A DNA stretch of 64,000 nt from DATAYA01 sp963754235. GTDB taxonomy: Bacteria > Pseudomonadota > Alphaproteobacteria > Acetobacterales > Acetobacteraceae. The stretch spans positions 405,813 through 469,812 of the forward strand of contig CAVWFK010000046.1 in the NCBI GenBank assembly GCA_963754235.1, given 5' to 3'. Each line of letters starts with the position of its first letter. Position 1 is the first letter of the stretch. The notes under the pieces are model-generated. The model saw only the letters and a list, made by a program, of their open reading frames with translations, was not told where the DNA came from and did no database searches. Below, one piece after another: positions 26,234 to 34,289 of this stretch. The position numbers and the translations under genes were made by a program.

Positions 26234-26712
26234 TCGAGGGTCTGCTCGACACCTATGCCGGGCTGCTCAACACCGCGATCAGTGGCCGGCCGGCGGAGAT
26301 GGTCGTCTCCATGCATCTCTGCCGCGGCAATTTCCGCTCCACCTGGATCGCCTCGGGCGGCTATGAGCCGGTGGCCGAGACGCTGTTCAACGCGATCGAC
26401 GTCGATGCCTATTTCATGGAGTACGACACCGGCCGCGCGGGCGGCTTCGAGCCGCTGCGCTTCGTGCCGCGCGGGCGCAAGGTCGTGGTGCTGGGCCTGG
26501 TCACCAGCAAGACCGGTACGCTCGAGAGCCGCGACGAATTACTGCGTCGGATCGAGCAGGCAGCGAAGTTCCTGCCGCTCGAACAGCTCGCCCTCATCCC
26601 GCAATGCGGCTTCGCCAGCACCGAGGAGGGCAACCGGCTCACCGAGGAGCAGCAATGGGCGAAGCTGCGGCTGTGCGTGGCGGTGGCGGAGGAAGTGTGG
26701 GGCGGGGTGTAA
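26234..26712 (+). pseudogene. MetE-like (YxjG/YxjH-type) protein, C-terminal part
   Basis: C-terminal part of a cobalamin-independent methionine synthase-like barrel. It shows VVSMHLCRGNFRSTW with the zinc-type His and Cys, YFMEYDTGRAGGFEPLRF, VVLGLVTSKTGTLESRDEL and LALIPQCGFASTEEGN with the second Cys. It begins at the IS21 duplication TCGAGGG. The first 223 residues are at 29201-29871 on the other strand. Joined with the duplication counted once, the two make exactly 381 codons, a normal YxjG length. The insertion and inversion inactivate it. Confidence 0.82.
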
Positions 26713-26743
26713 TCCGGCGCCGAAAGGGTTGACCTGCTCGCTC

Positions 26744-26771
26744 GTCATGGTCGGCGAAGGCCGAGCATGAC
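26744..26771. repeat. Dispersed palindromic repeat B, copy 2
   Basis: GTCATGGTCGGCGAAGGCC and its near-complement CGAGCATGAC lie in the 67-bp gap between two convergent gene ends. Confidence 0.5.
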
Positions 26772-26779
26772 GGTGATAC

Positions 26780-27535
26780 CTACAATCCGCTGAACCACTT
26801 GTAGCCCTGATCGGCCCAGTAACCGCCCGGATAGCTATTCGTCACCCACATGGCGGAGAGATATTTTGGGTTCTTGAAGCCAAGTTTGGTCGCAGTCGCA
26901 GCCGCAGCGGCGCACCCCACCGCGGGGTGAGCGGCACTTGATCGAAGTCGAGCGCCAGGATGGTCTGCGGATGCAGCGCCCGAGGCCATGTCGATGCTGC
27001 ACGGATAGTCATCGAAGCACTTGAAGCCGACATAGCGGGCACGCAAATCGGCGCCGACGCGACGCAGGAAGTCGGAGAGGAGCACTCCGCTCCACTGCCC
27101 GATCACGCTCCAGCCCTCGACGCAGATCAGCCGCGTGATCTGGCTGTGCTGCGGCACCGCGCGCAGGTCCGCCAGCGACCAGGGTCGCTTGTCCGCGATC
27201 AGGCCGCCCAGCTCCAGCTTCCAGGTCGCGGCATCCACCGTGCGAATCTGGTATTCGGGATAATAGGCGTTGAAGCGGAACGGCCGGGTGATGGCACTTG
27301 GCGGGAAGGTTGCGGCGAGGCGGTGCGGGTTGAACAGCGCCGCCTGCACGCGGTCATTGAAGCGCAGCATGGCCCATAGCACCCGGTCGATCGGGCCGCG
27401 ACCGGAGAGGTCGCAGCCGGTCAGCAAGCTGAGCGCCCCGAGCGACAGACCGCGGCCCAGCAGCCGCCGCCGGGCGAGCTGCCGCAGCGTTGCCGGCTCG
27501 ATCTCGCCGAGGCGCACGCGCGGCATCGGGTTCAT
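26780..27535 (-). pseudogene. Molybdopterin oxidoreductase (MsrP/SuoX fold), copy 2, damaged
   Basis: A second copy of the 17821-18576 gene, now inverted. The first 180 residues are almost identical, including the lipobox signal and the Cys in RLICVEGWS (Met to Val at one site). Then a one-base insertion near 26983 and a one-base deletion near 26893 shift the frame across about 30 residues, replacing HPQTILALDFDQ and the following strand with unrelated residues before LGFKNPKYLSAMW resumes. This segment and the tail also carry many substitutions absent from the 5' part. It lacks an intact cytochrome partner. Confidence 0.8.
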
Positions 27536-27729
27536 CGCTCGGCCTCTGCATCGCGCGTGCGCCGCCCGCCGGTGAACATCGCGAGCATGGTCGAGGGAAA
27601 GATCGCGACCAGGGCGAGGTGAATGACCAGGAAAGCCAAAATCGTGCACATCAGCGCGAAATGGATGCGGCGCGCGATGTCGTAGCCGCCGAACACCCAG
27701 GTGAGCCAGCCGAGCTGCACCGGCTTCCA
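27532..27729 (-). pseudogene. Cytochrome b561-type subunit copy 2, C-terminal part
   Basis: Reads WKPVQLGWLTWVFGGYD, RRIHFALM and FLVIHLALVAIFPSTML to the end, as in copy 1, and overlaps the downstream molybdoprotein start by four bases. Its upstream border at 27729/27730 is the second inversion breakpoint, where it is fused to istA. The N-terminal part is at 22693-23173. Confidence 0.85.
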
Positions 27730-28991
27730 TGCCGCGGGCTTGGTGCTGCAGACGCTCCGGCGTCCACTCGGCATAACGCCGATGCGCGCTCGGCATGTGC
27801 TCAGGCAGAGTGCCGTGCCGCGGTCCGCCATAGCGCCTGGCATGAGCGGCGACGCGCTTGCCGCGATGGAACACTTCGATGGTCCGGGCGGTGGCGCGGG
27901 TGTCCACCTGCTCGCGGATCAGGGTGTAGGGCACCGAGTAGAGGAAGCTCTGGACCTCGACGTGATAGTCGATGCCGACGCGGGCGAGACGCCACTCGGC
28001 ATATTCGTACTCGTCCTGCGGCAGCGCCTGCATGGCCGGCTGCTCGACTGCCTCGAACAGCTGGCGGCGGCTGACGCCCAGGCGGCGCATCTCGCGGCCG
28101 TTCATCCGCTCCACGGCGCCGGCGATGGCGGCATTGCACTCGGGCCAGGGAGAAGAACGTGAGGTTGCGCAGCCGGCCGATGATGTACGACTGTGCGAAT
28201 CTTACCCCCGCCTCGACGGGCGCCTTGTCGCGCGGGCGCCGCGGCCGGGCTGGCAGGATGCCCACGCGGTAATGCGCCGCCATCGCCGCGTAGCTGCGGT
28301 TCACCTCGGGGTCGTAGAACGAGGCCTTTTTGACGCCGCTCTTGAGATTGTCGGGGACCAGCAGCCGCGGGGCCGCCCCGAAGTAGCGGAACATGCACAC
28401 GTGGGCGCCGATCCAGTCCGGCAGCGCCTGCGTCCAGGTCGCCTCGGCGTAGGTGAGGCCGGAGGCACCGAGCACGGCCACGAAGATCTCCGCCATGCGG
28501 ACTTGGCCGGTCACCGGATCGGTGATCGGCACCCGCTTGCCGGAGTAGTCGACGAACGCCTTGTGCCCGGCCACGTGCTGCTGACGCATTGTCGGCGACA
28601 GCCGCCGCTCGAACTCGCGGAACAGCTCGCAGAACCGGCTATAGGCATAGCCGTCGGGATGAACCTCTCGATACTCGTCCCACAAAATCTGCAAGTTGAC
28701 GGCGGGACGCTTGAACTCCAGCGCCAACGCCGCCCAGTCAGGCTCGGCGCGGAACCGTGCCCCGGCACGCACGCCGCCATTGGCGAACAGCCGCGCCACC
28801 AGAGCCTCGTCGGTGAAGTCCGCGGCCAGAGGCCAACCGATCCCCGCCGCCGTCGCTCGGGCCAAATACTCCCGCACCGTGCTCGGCGCGATGCCCAGCT
28901 CCCGCCCGATCGCCCGCGTGCTCGCCCCAGCACCAAAGCGCAACGCCAGCAACTGCCGTATCCGCCGCATGGACAGCCTCTGTGTCGGCAC
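27730..28991 (-). pseudogene. istA: IstA transposase, N-terminal part, frameshifted
   Basis: GTG 28991 follows GGAGGGGCGGG. The sequence begins PTQRLSMRRIRQLLALRFG, with a helix-turn-helix (STRAIGRELGIAPSTVREYL) and a DDE core (KAFVDYSGKRVPI, LVPDNLKSGVKKASFYDPEV). Near 28143 an extra base in a GGG run shifts the frame: LARVQCRH where AECNAAIAGAVERMNGREM is expected. The protein continues in the new frame to EWTPERLQHQARG and then fuses to cytochrome b sequence. It is therefore broken twice, by the frameshift and by the inversion. Confidence 0.82.
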
Positions 28992-29106
28992 CCCGCCCCT
29001 CCATCGATTGCGATGGCGGCACTGGAGCCAGGTCATTGCTGACCCGCGAGACAATCCATCCCTCCGCTCGCCGCTCAGCCGGGGCGGGCGGCATCGTCAG
29101 AATGGT

Positions 29107-29200
29107 GGGCGGCTTGAGATCGGAACCCTGGGCGGCATCAGATCAGAATGCCGGGCGGCATCAGATCGGAATGGGTGGGCGACTTACGTTGGAACCCGCA
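29107..29200. repeat. IS21 terminal repeats (original end)
   Basis: Four units at about 29107, 29130, 29153 and 29177, spaced 23 to 24 bp, share GGGCGGCATCAGATCGGAA with variants. They match the units at 26141-26233. Confidence 0.75.
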
Positions 29201-29871
29201 CCCTCGACATGCTCGCCGCGGTGCTTCAGCGCCTCGATCTGCTCAGGATCGCAGAGATAGGCGATGTTCACCTCGTCGATCTGAAGATAGCGGCAGCCGG
29301 CCGCGGCGAAGGCGCGCACCGCTCCCTGATAGGCGGTGCCCAGATCGGCGAAGAACCCGGCCAGATCGGGATAGGTCCCGCGGTCGATCGCGCGGCGGCC
29401 GCCGCGGAAATGCACCACGCTCGGCGAGGGGATGGTTTGCTTCGGCACGGCAGTCTTCACGTGCGCGGCGACGAAGCGGAAATCATCGATGAACACCGGC
29501 CGCGTCCAGGCAATCGGCCCGGTGACGCGCAGCGCGTGCGGCAGCGTCGCACCCTTGAACTCGACCTTCTGCTCCGGCTCGTAGATCTCCACGCCTTGCA
29601 GGCCGGCCAGGAAATCGTAGTGCCAGTAGGCGCGGCGATACTCGCCGTCGGTCGCAGCCCGCAGGCCGATCGCCTCCTGCGTGGCGATCGCCTCGGCGAT
29701 GCAGCGATCCTCGACCGCGCGCAACCCCTCGGCGGTGATCCGGCCGGCGGCGCGGTCGGTGCGTGCCTGATGCAGGGCGGCGGGACGGAGCAGGCTGCCG
29801 ACGTGGTCGGCGCGGAACGGCGGACCTGCGCGGACCGCCGCGGCGGGGCGGGCGGGCGGTGTAGTGCTCAT
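29201..29871 (-). pseudogene. MetE-like (YxjG/YxjH-type) protein, N-terminal part
   Basis: The first 223 residues of a MetE-like barrel. It starts at ATG 29871 (GGAGGACCGCGCCC upstream), with RADHVGSLLRPAAL, LRAATDGEYRRAYWHYDFL and CRYLQIDEVNIAYLCDPEQIEALKHRGEHVEG. It is truncated by the IS21 terminus. The family resembles the C-terminal catalytic domain of MetE and is linked to methionine or homocysteine methylation. metY at the window start is the only other sulfur amino-acid gene, and it is also broken. Confidence 0.82.
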
Positions 29872-30007
29872 GGGCGCGGTCCTCCCTGACCGGCAGGCTC
29901 ACACGGTCCGGCATCGGGCGTAAAGCCGATCAAGCCATCGTGGCCTTGCCGGCGCCGCCGAAAATGGGCTTGTGCATCTCGCCCGCCCCTCGGAGAACTG
30001 CCCCCGC

Positions 30008-32596
30008 ATGTCCGTGCCGTTGCTGCTGGTCGCGATCGTGACCGCCTGTGCCCGCCGCGCCGCCCTGGTGGTGCTGGTGGGCGCGCTGATTGCGGCGGCG
30101 TGCGGGGCGGTCGCGGTCACGCGCCTCGGCATCTCCACCGATACCGGCGCGCTGTTCAGCTCCAGCCTGCCCTGGCGGCAGCAGCAGATCGCCTTCGACC
30201 GCGCTTTCCCGCAGCTCGCCAACCTGCTGGTCGCGGTGCTTGACGGCGCCGTGCCCGAGGAGATCGAGATCACGGCGGCCGGCCTCGACCGCGCGCTTGC
30301 TGCCGACGACACGCATTTTCGCCGGGTCAGCCAGCCGAATGCCGGCCCCTACTTGACCCGCAACGCGCTGCTGTTCCTCGATCGCGCCCAGCTCACGGCG
30401 CTGCTCAACCGCACGATCGATGCGCAGCCCTTCCTGGGCCAGCTCATCGCTGACCCAAGCCTGCGCGGCCTGTTCTCGGCTCTGTCACTGCTGGCGATGG
30501 GGGTGCAGCACGGGCAGGCCAACCTCTCAAGCGTCGGCGCCGCACTCACGGGCTTCGACGACGCGTTGCGCGACGCGGCGGCGGGCCATCCCAAGCCGCT
30601 GTCGTGGGAGAAGCTGCTGGCCGGGCCGCTGGCAAAGCAGGCCGGACGCTACCGCTTCGTGCTTGCCCAGCCGGTGCAGAACTACGGCGCGCTGCAGCCG
30701 GGGGGTGCGGCGACGGCGGCGCTGCGGGCAGCGGCGGCGAAGTTGCCATATGTCGCCAGCGGCGACGTCCGGGTGCGCGTCACCGGATCGGTCGCCCTCG
30801 CCGACGAGGAGTTCGCCTCGGTTGCCGAGGGCGCGCTCGCCGGCACCATCGGCAGTGTGGTGCTGATCACGCTCTGGCTGTTCCTGGCGGCGCGAAGCTG
30901 GCGGATCGTGGTGCCGATCGTGCTGACATTGCTGCTCGGTCTGCTGCTGACCTGTGGCTTCGCGGCCGCCGCGATCGGCACGCTCAACCTGATCTCGGTG
31001 GGGTTTGCCATCCTGTTCGTCGGCCTCGCGGTCGATTTCGCGATCCAGTTCAGTCTGCGCTTCCGTAACTCCAGGCGCGTGGCGCCCGAGATCGTGGTGG
31101 CGTTGGCCGCGACCGCGCGCCGCGCCGGGCGGCAGGTGCTGATCGCCGCGATCGCCACCGCCGCCGGCTTCCTCGCTTTCGTGCCGACCCGGTTCGTGGG
31201 CGTGGCCGAGCTCGGCCTGATCGCGGGCGTGGGAATGCTGGTGGCGTTCGTTTGCACCGTCACCTTCCTGCCGGCGTGTATCACCCTGTTCCGCCCGCGC
31301 GCCGATACGGCGCCGGTCGGCTTCCGCCACGCGGCACCGCTCGACCGCTTCGCCGTGCGCCGCCACCGGGCCATCATCGTGCCCTTCGCGCTGCTCGCCA
31401 TCGCCGGCGCGGCGCTGCTGCCATCCTGGCGGTTCGACAGCAACCCGCTGGATACCAAGAACCAGAACACCGAGGCGATGCGCACGCTGCGCGAGCTGAT
31501 GGCCAATCCGCAGACCAATCCCGACACGATCGACATCCTCGCACCCTCGACCGCAAAGGCCGCTTCACTGGCCTCACGGCTCGAGAAGCTGCCGACGGTC
31601 GCCCGCGTGCTGACGCTCTCGAGCTTCGTGCCGACCGACCAGCAGCCCAAGCTCGCCCTGATCGCCGACGCGCAGAACATCCTGGCGCCGACGCTGAGCG
31701 CGCCCGCAGCACCCGCCGCCGCGACGCCGGCCGATTTCCGCCTCGCCGCCCGCACCGCGCTGGAGCAGATCACGCCGGCGCTGCCGAAGCTCGCGAAGGA
31801 CAGCCCGCTGGCCGGCATCGCGCGTGACCTGCGGGCGCTGGAGAAGGCTCCCGATACGGTGCTGATCGCCGCCAACACGGCGCTGACCCGCTTCCTGCCG
31901 ATGGCCATCGAGCGGCTGCGCGAGGGGCTGGCGGCGCAGCCGGTGACGATCGCCGACATGCCGCCCGCGATCGCGCGCGATTGGAAGCTGCCGGACGGGC
32001 GCGCGCGCGTCCAGGTGGTGCCGAAGCCGTTCGTGGACGTCGCGACGGGCTTGCGCCGGTTCGTGGCCGAAGTGACCGCGATCGCCCCGGACGCGGGCGG
32101 CGCCGCAGTCTCGATCGTCGCCACGAGCGAGACCATCTTAAACGCGTTCCGCACCGCGGCGGTCTCGGCCGTGATCGCAATCGCGGTGATCCTGCTGGTG
32201 GAGCTGCGCCGGGTGGTGGACGCGGCGCTGGTGCTGGGCTCGCTGCTGGTCTCGGCGCTGCTGACCGTGCTGCTCGCGCGCGTGGCCGGCATCGTGCTGA
32301 ACTACGCCAATATCATCGCCCTGCCGCTGCTGCTCGGCGTCGGGGTGTCGTTCAATATCTATTTCGTGATGAACTGGCGTGCCGGGCAGACGGAGCCGCT
32401 CGGCTCGGCGACGGCGCGGGCGGTGGTGTTCTCGGCGCTCACCACCGGCACCGCGTTCGGCTCGCTCGCGCTCTCGCAACATCCGGGGACGGCAAGCATG
32501 GGGGATTTGCTGCTGCTCAGCCTCGCCAGCACGCTGGCGACGACGCTGGCGTTGCTGCCGGCGCTACTGGCCGCCCTGCCGCCCCCGCGGGCGTGA
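30008..32596 (+). CDS. hpnN: Hopanoid transport RND/MMPL protein HpnN
   Basis: An 862-aa MMPL-type RND transporter. In Rhodopseudomonas and Burkholderia, HpnN moves hopanoids to the outer membrane. Two repeats are visible. Each has one N-terminal helix (about residues 12-37 and 455-480), a large periplasmic domain, and a five-helix block: first SVVLITLWLFLAARSWRI to ACITLFRPRAD with the FVGLAVDFAIQFSLRFR helix, second SAVIAIAVILLVELRRVVDA to the end with LLGVGVSFNIYFVMNWR. The C-terminal LALSQHPGTASMG block is typical. ATG 30008 is preferred over 29972. No other hpn genes are nearby. Confidence 0.9.
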   Translation: MSVPLLLVAIVTACARRAALVVLVGALIAAACGAVAVTRLGISTDTGALFSSSLPWRQQQIAFDRAFPQLANLLVAVLDGAVPEEIEITAAGLDRALAADDTHFRRVSQPNAGPYLTRNALLFLDRAQLTALLNRTIDAQPFLGQLIADPSLRGLFSALSLLAMGVQHGQANLSSVGAALTGFDDALRDAAAGHPKPLSWEKLLAGPLAKQAGRYRFVLAQPVQNYGALQPGGAATAALRAAAAKLPYVASGDVRVRVTGSVALADEEFASVAEGALAGTIGSVVLITLWLFLAARSWRIVVPIVLTLLLGLLLTCGFAAAAIGTLNLISVGFAILFVGLAVDFAIQFSLRFRNSRRVAPEIVVALAATARRAGRQVLIAAIATAAGFLAFVPTRFVGVAELGLIAGVGMLVAFVCTVTFLPACITLFRPRADTAPVGFRHAAPLDRFAVRRHRAIIVPFALLAIAGAALLPSWRFDSNPLDTKNQNTEAMRTLRELMANPQTNPDTIDILAPSTAKAASLASRLEKLPTVARVLTLSSFVPTDQQPKLALIADAQNILAPTLSAPAAPAAATPADFRLAARTALEQITPALPKLAKDSPLAGIARDLRALEKAPDTVLIAANTALTRFLPMAIERLREGLAAQPVTIADMPPAIARDWKLPDGRARVQVVPKPFVDVATGLRRFVAEVTAIAPDAGGAAVSIVATSETILNAFRTAAVSAVIAIAVILLVELRRVVDAALVLGSLLVSALLTVLLARVAGIVLNYANIIALPLLLGVGVSFNIYFVMNWRAGQTEPLGSATARAVVFSALTTGTAFGSLALSQHPGTASMGDLLLLSLASTLATTLALLPALLAALPPPRA

Positions 32597-32624
32597 GGGG
32601 GACGGGCATGAGGGGGAGAGGAGG

Positions 32625-33509
32625 ATGGAAGTTTCGTCCGAACGCGCCGGCCAAGAGCCCTGGCCAGCACTTCCGCTTGCCGAGTGGGCGGACACCTGCG
32701 CCACGCTCCAGCTCTGGATGCAGATCGTCGGAAAGATTAGACTGGCACACGCGCCGATGCTCAATCATTGGTGGCAGGTTCCGCTCTATGTGACGTGCCG
32801 CGGGTTGACCACCTCCCCGATTCCCTATCGGTCTGGCACGCGCAGTTTCCAGATCGACTTTGATTTCATCGCGCATCGCCTGGAGCTGAAGACGAGCGAT
32901 GGCGCGATCGAGACGACCCAGCTCGCTCCGCGCACCGTCGCCGATTTCTACGCCGACATCATGAGCCGGCTGCACCGCCTGGGGTTGGAGACCCGGATCT
33001 GGACCATGCCGGTCGAGATAGAAGACGCCGTGCCGTTCGACCGCGATCGGGACCATGCCGCCTACGACCCCGAGCAGGCACACCGGTTCTGGCGCATTCT
33101 CGTGCAGGCGGACCGCGTCTTCACTCGTTTTCGGTCTCGCTTCCTCGGCAAGGCGAGCCCGGTGCACTTCTTCTGGGGAAGCTTCGACATGGCGGTGACG
33201 CGTTTCTCCGGCCGCCCCGCGCCCCGGCTGGCGAGCAAATCGCCCCACGTCGCGGCGGAGGTCATGGTCGAGGCCTACTCGCATGAGGTGAGCAGTTGCG
33301 GCTTCTGGCCGGGCAACGGCGGCCTCGGCGAACCGGCCTTCTACAGCTACGCGTATCCCGAGCCGGAGGGCTTTGCGGCGGCGCCAGTCCGTCCAAGTTC
33401 GGCGTACTACAACCGGGACCTCGGGCAATTCCTCCTGCCCTACGATGCCGTTCGCCGGGTACAGTCACCGGACGATGAGATCATGGAGTTTTTGCAGAGT
33501 ACCATATGA
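32625..33509 (+). CDS. DUF5996 family protein
   Basis: A soluble protein of 294 aa. ATG 32625 is preceded by GGGGGAGAGGAGG. It begins with WPALPLAEWADTCATLQLWMQIVGKIR and contains LNHWWQVPLYVTCRGLTTSPIP, HFFWGSFDMAVTRFSGRPAP and HEVSSCGFWPGNGG, all typical of DUF5996. The family has no known biochemical role. It lies 28 bp after hpnN and may be on the same transcript. Confidence 0.85.
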   Translation: MEVSSERAGQEPWPALPLAEWADTCATLQLWMQIVGKIRLAHAPMLNHWWQVPLYVTCRGLTTSPIPYRSGTRSFQIDFDFIAHRLELKTSDGAIETTQLAPRTVADFYADIMSRLHRLGLETRIWTMPVEIEDAVPFDRDRDHAAYDPEQAHRFWRILVQADRVFTRFRSRFLGKASPVHFFWGSFDMAVTRFSGRPAPRLASKSPHVAAEVMVEAYSHEVSSCGFWPGNGGLGEPAFYSYAYPEPEGFAAAPVRPSSAYYNRDLGQFLLPYDAVRRVQSPDDEIMEFLQSTI

Positions 33510-33566
33510 GGCTGCAGCCAACCTGGCACACTGGGACCGCAGCGCACTGGAACGCGCGGGCGAGGG

Positions 33567-34244
33567 GTGAGCACGGAACGTCAGTCCGGGGACAGCAGTG
33601 ACCGAACGCCCGCGGGCACGGAGCGAGGCACCGAGCGGGTCGAGGCATTCAGCGACGGCGTTTTTGCGATCGCAATCACTCTGCTGATCCTGGACCTCAA
33701 GGTTCCGCACGCCCGAGGTCCGTCGAACCTTCTTGGTGCTCTGATCGGCCTTTGGCCGGCGTACTTCGGCTACCTGCTCAGTTTCACGATGATCGGGATC
33801 TACTGGGCCAATCATCACTACATCTTCAAGCTGTTCGTGCGGACGAACCACGCTCTGAACCTTCTGAATCTACTCTTTCTGCTTACGATTTCGTTCCTGC
33901 CATTTCCGACGGCGACCTTGGGTGACTACATGCGCGACAACGCGAACCGGACAACCGCGACGATCTTCTATGCGCTGGGTCTCCTCCTTCCGGCGATCAC
34001 CTGGCTGCTGATGTGGCTCTATGCCACGGCCGGTCGTCGGCTGGTTGATGAAGGCCCGGACGACGTTTTTTTGCGCCGCCTGACGATCCAATACATCGGC
34101 TCGGTTGTGATCTACGTTGCCGCCGTGCTGCTCGCGCTCGTGGACTTCAGAATCGGGCTGGGCGTCTGCGTCGGGCTGACACTGCTCTATCTGCTGCCGC
34201 CGGCCAGCTACGCTTATGCGCGGCGGGGGAAGCGCCGAAGTTGA
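33567..34244 (+). CDS. TMEM175-family potassium channel (DUF1211)
   Basis: A 225-aa membrane protein with six hydrophobic segments from GTG 33567. The family hallmark is in the first helix, RVEAFSDGVFAIAITLLIL (FSDG motif). It is followed by WPAYFGYLLSFTMIGIYWANHHYIF, whose WxxHH resembles bacterial TMEM175 proteins. Prokaryotic members are tetrameric potassium channels. The next gene is convergent at 34290 with a 45-bp gap. Confidence 0.88.
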   Translation: MSTERQSGDSSDRTPAGTERGTERVEAFSDGVFAIAITLLILDLKVPHARGPSNLLGALIGLWPAYFGYLLSFTMIGIYWANHHYIFKLFVRTNHALNLLNLLFLLTISFLPFPTATLGDYMRDNANRTTATIFYALGLLLPAITWLLMWLYATAGRRLVDEGPDDVFLRRLTIQYIGSVVIYVAAVLLALVDFRIGLGVCVGLTLLYLLPPASYAYARRGKRRS

Positions 34245-34289
34245 CACCCCTTTCCCCGCTGCGGGGTTCGCCCCGTCATTCCCTGTCGC

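Larger units (their letters stand above)
27730..29200 (-). mobile_element. IS21-family element, half 2 (istA start and terminus)
   Basis: The part of the IS21 that kept its original place and orientation. The terminus at 29200 starts TGCGGGTTCC on the minus strand and abuts the duplication TCGAGGG of the MetE-like gene (29201-29207). The border at 27729/27730 is an inversion breakpoint. Confidence 0.85.

Noticed and set aside
26780..28114. A single 444-codon gene spanning the molybdoprotein copy 2 and upstream sequence
   Set aside because: The frame is a chimera: istA sequence, then cytochrome b in the wrong frame, then the molybdoprotein. It results from the inversion breakpoint.
29107..29200. 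CRISPR-like array (19-bp repeats at regular spacing)
   Set aside because: Spacers would be only 4 bp, there are four units, and identical units lie at the other end of the IS21. They are transposase-binding sites.
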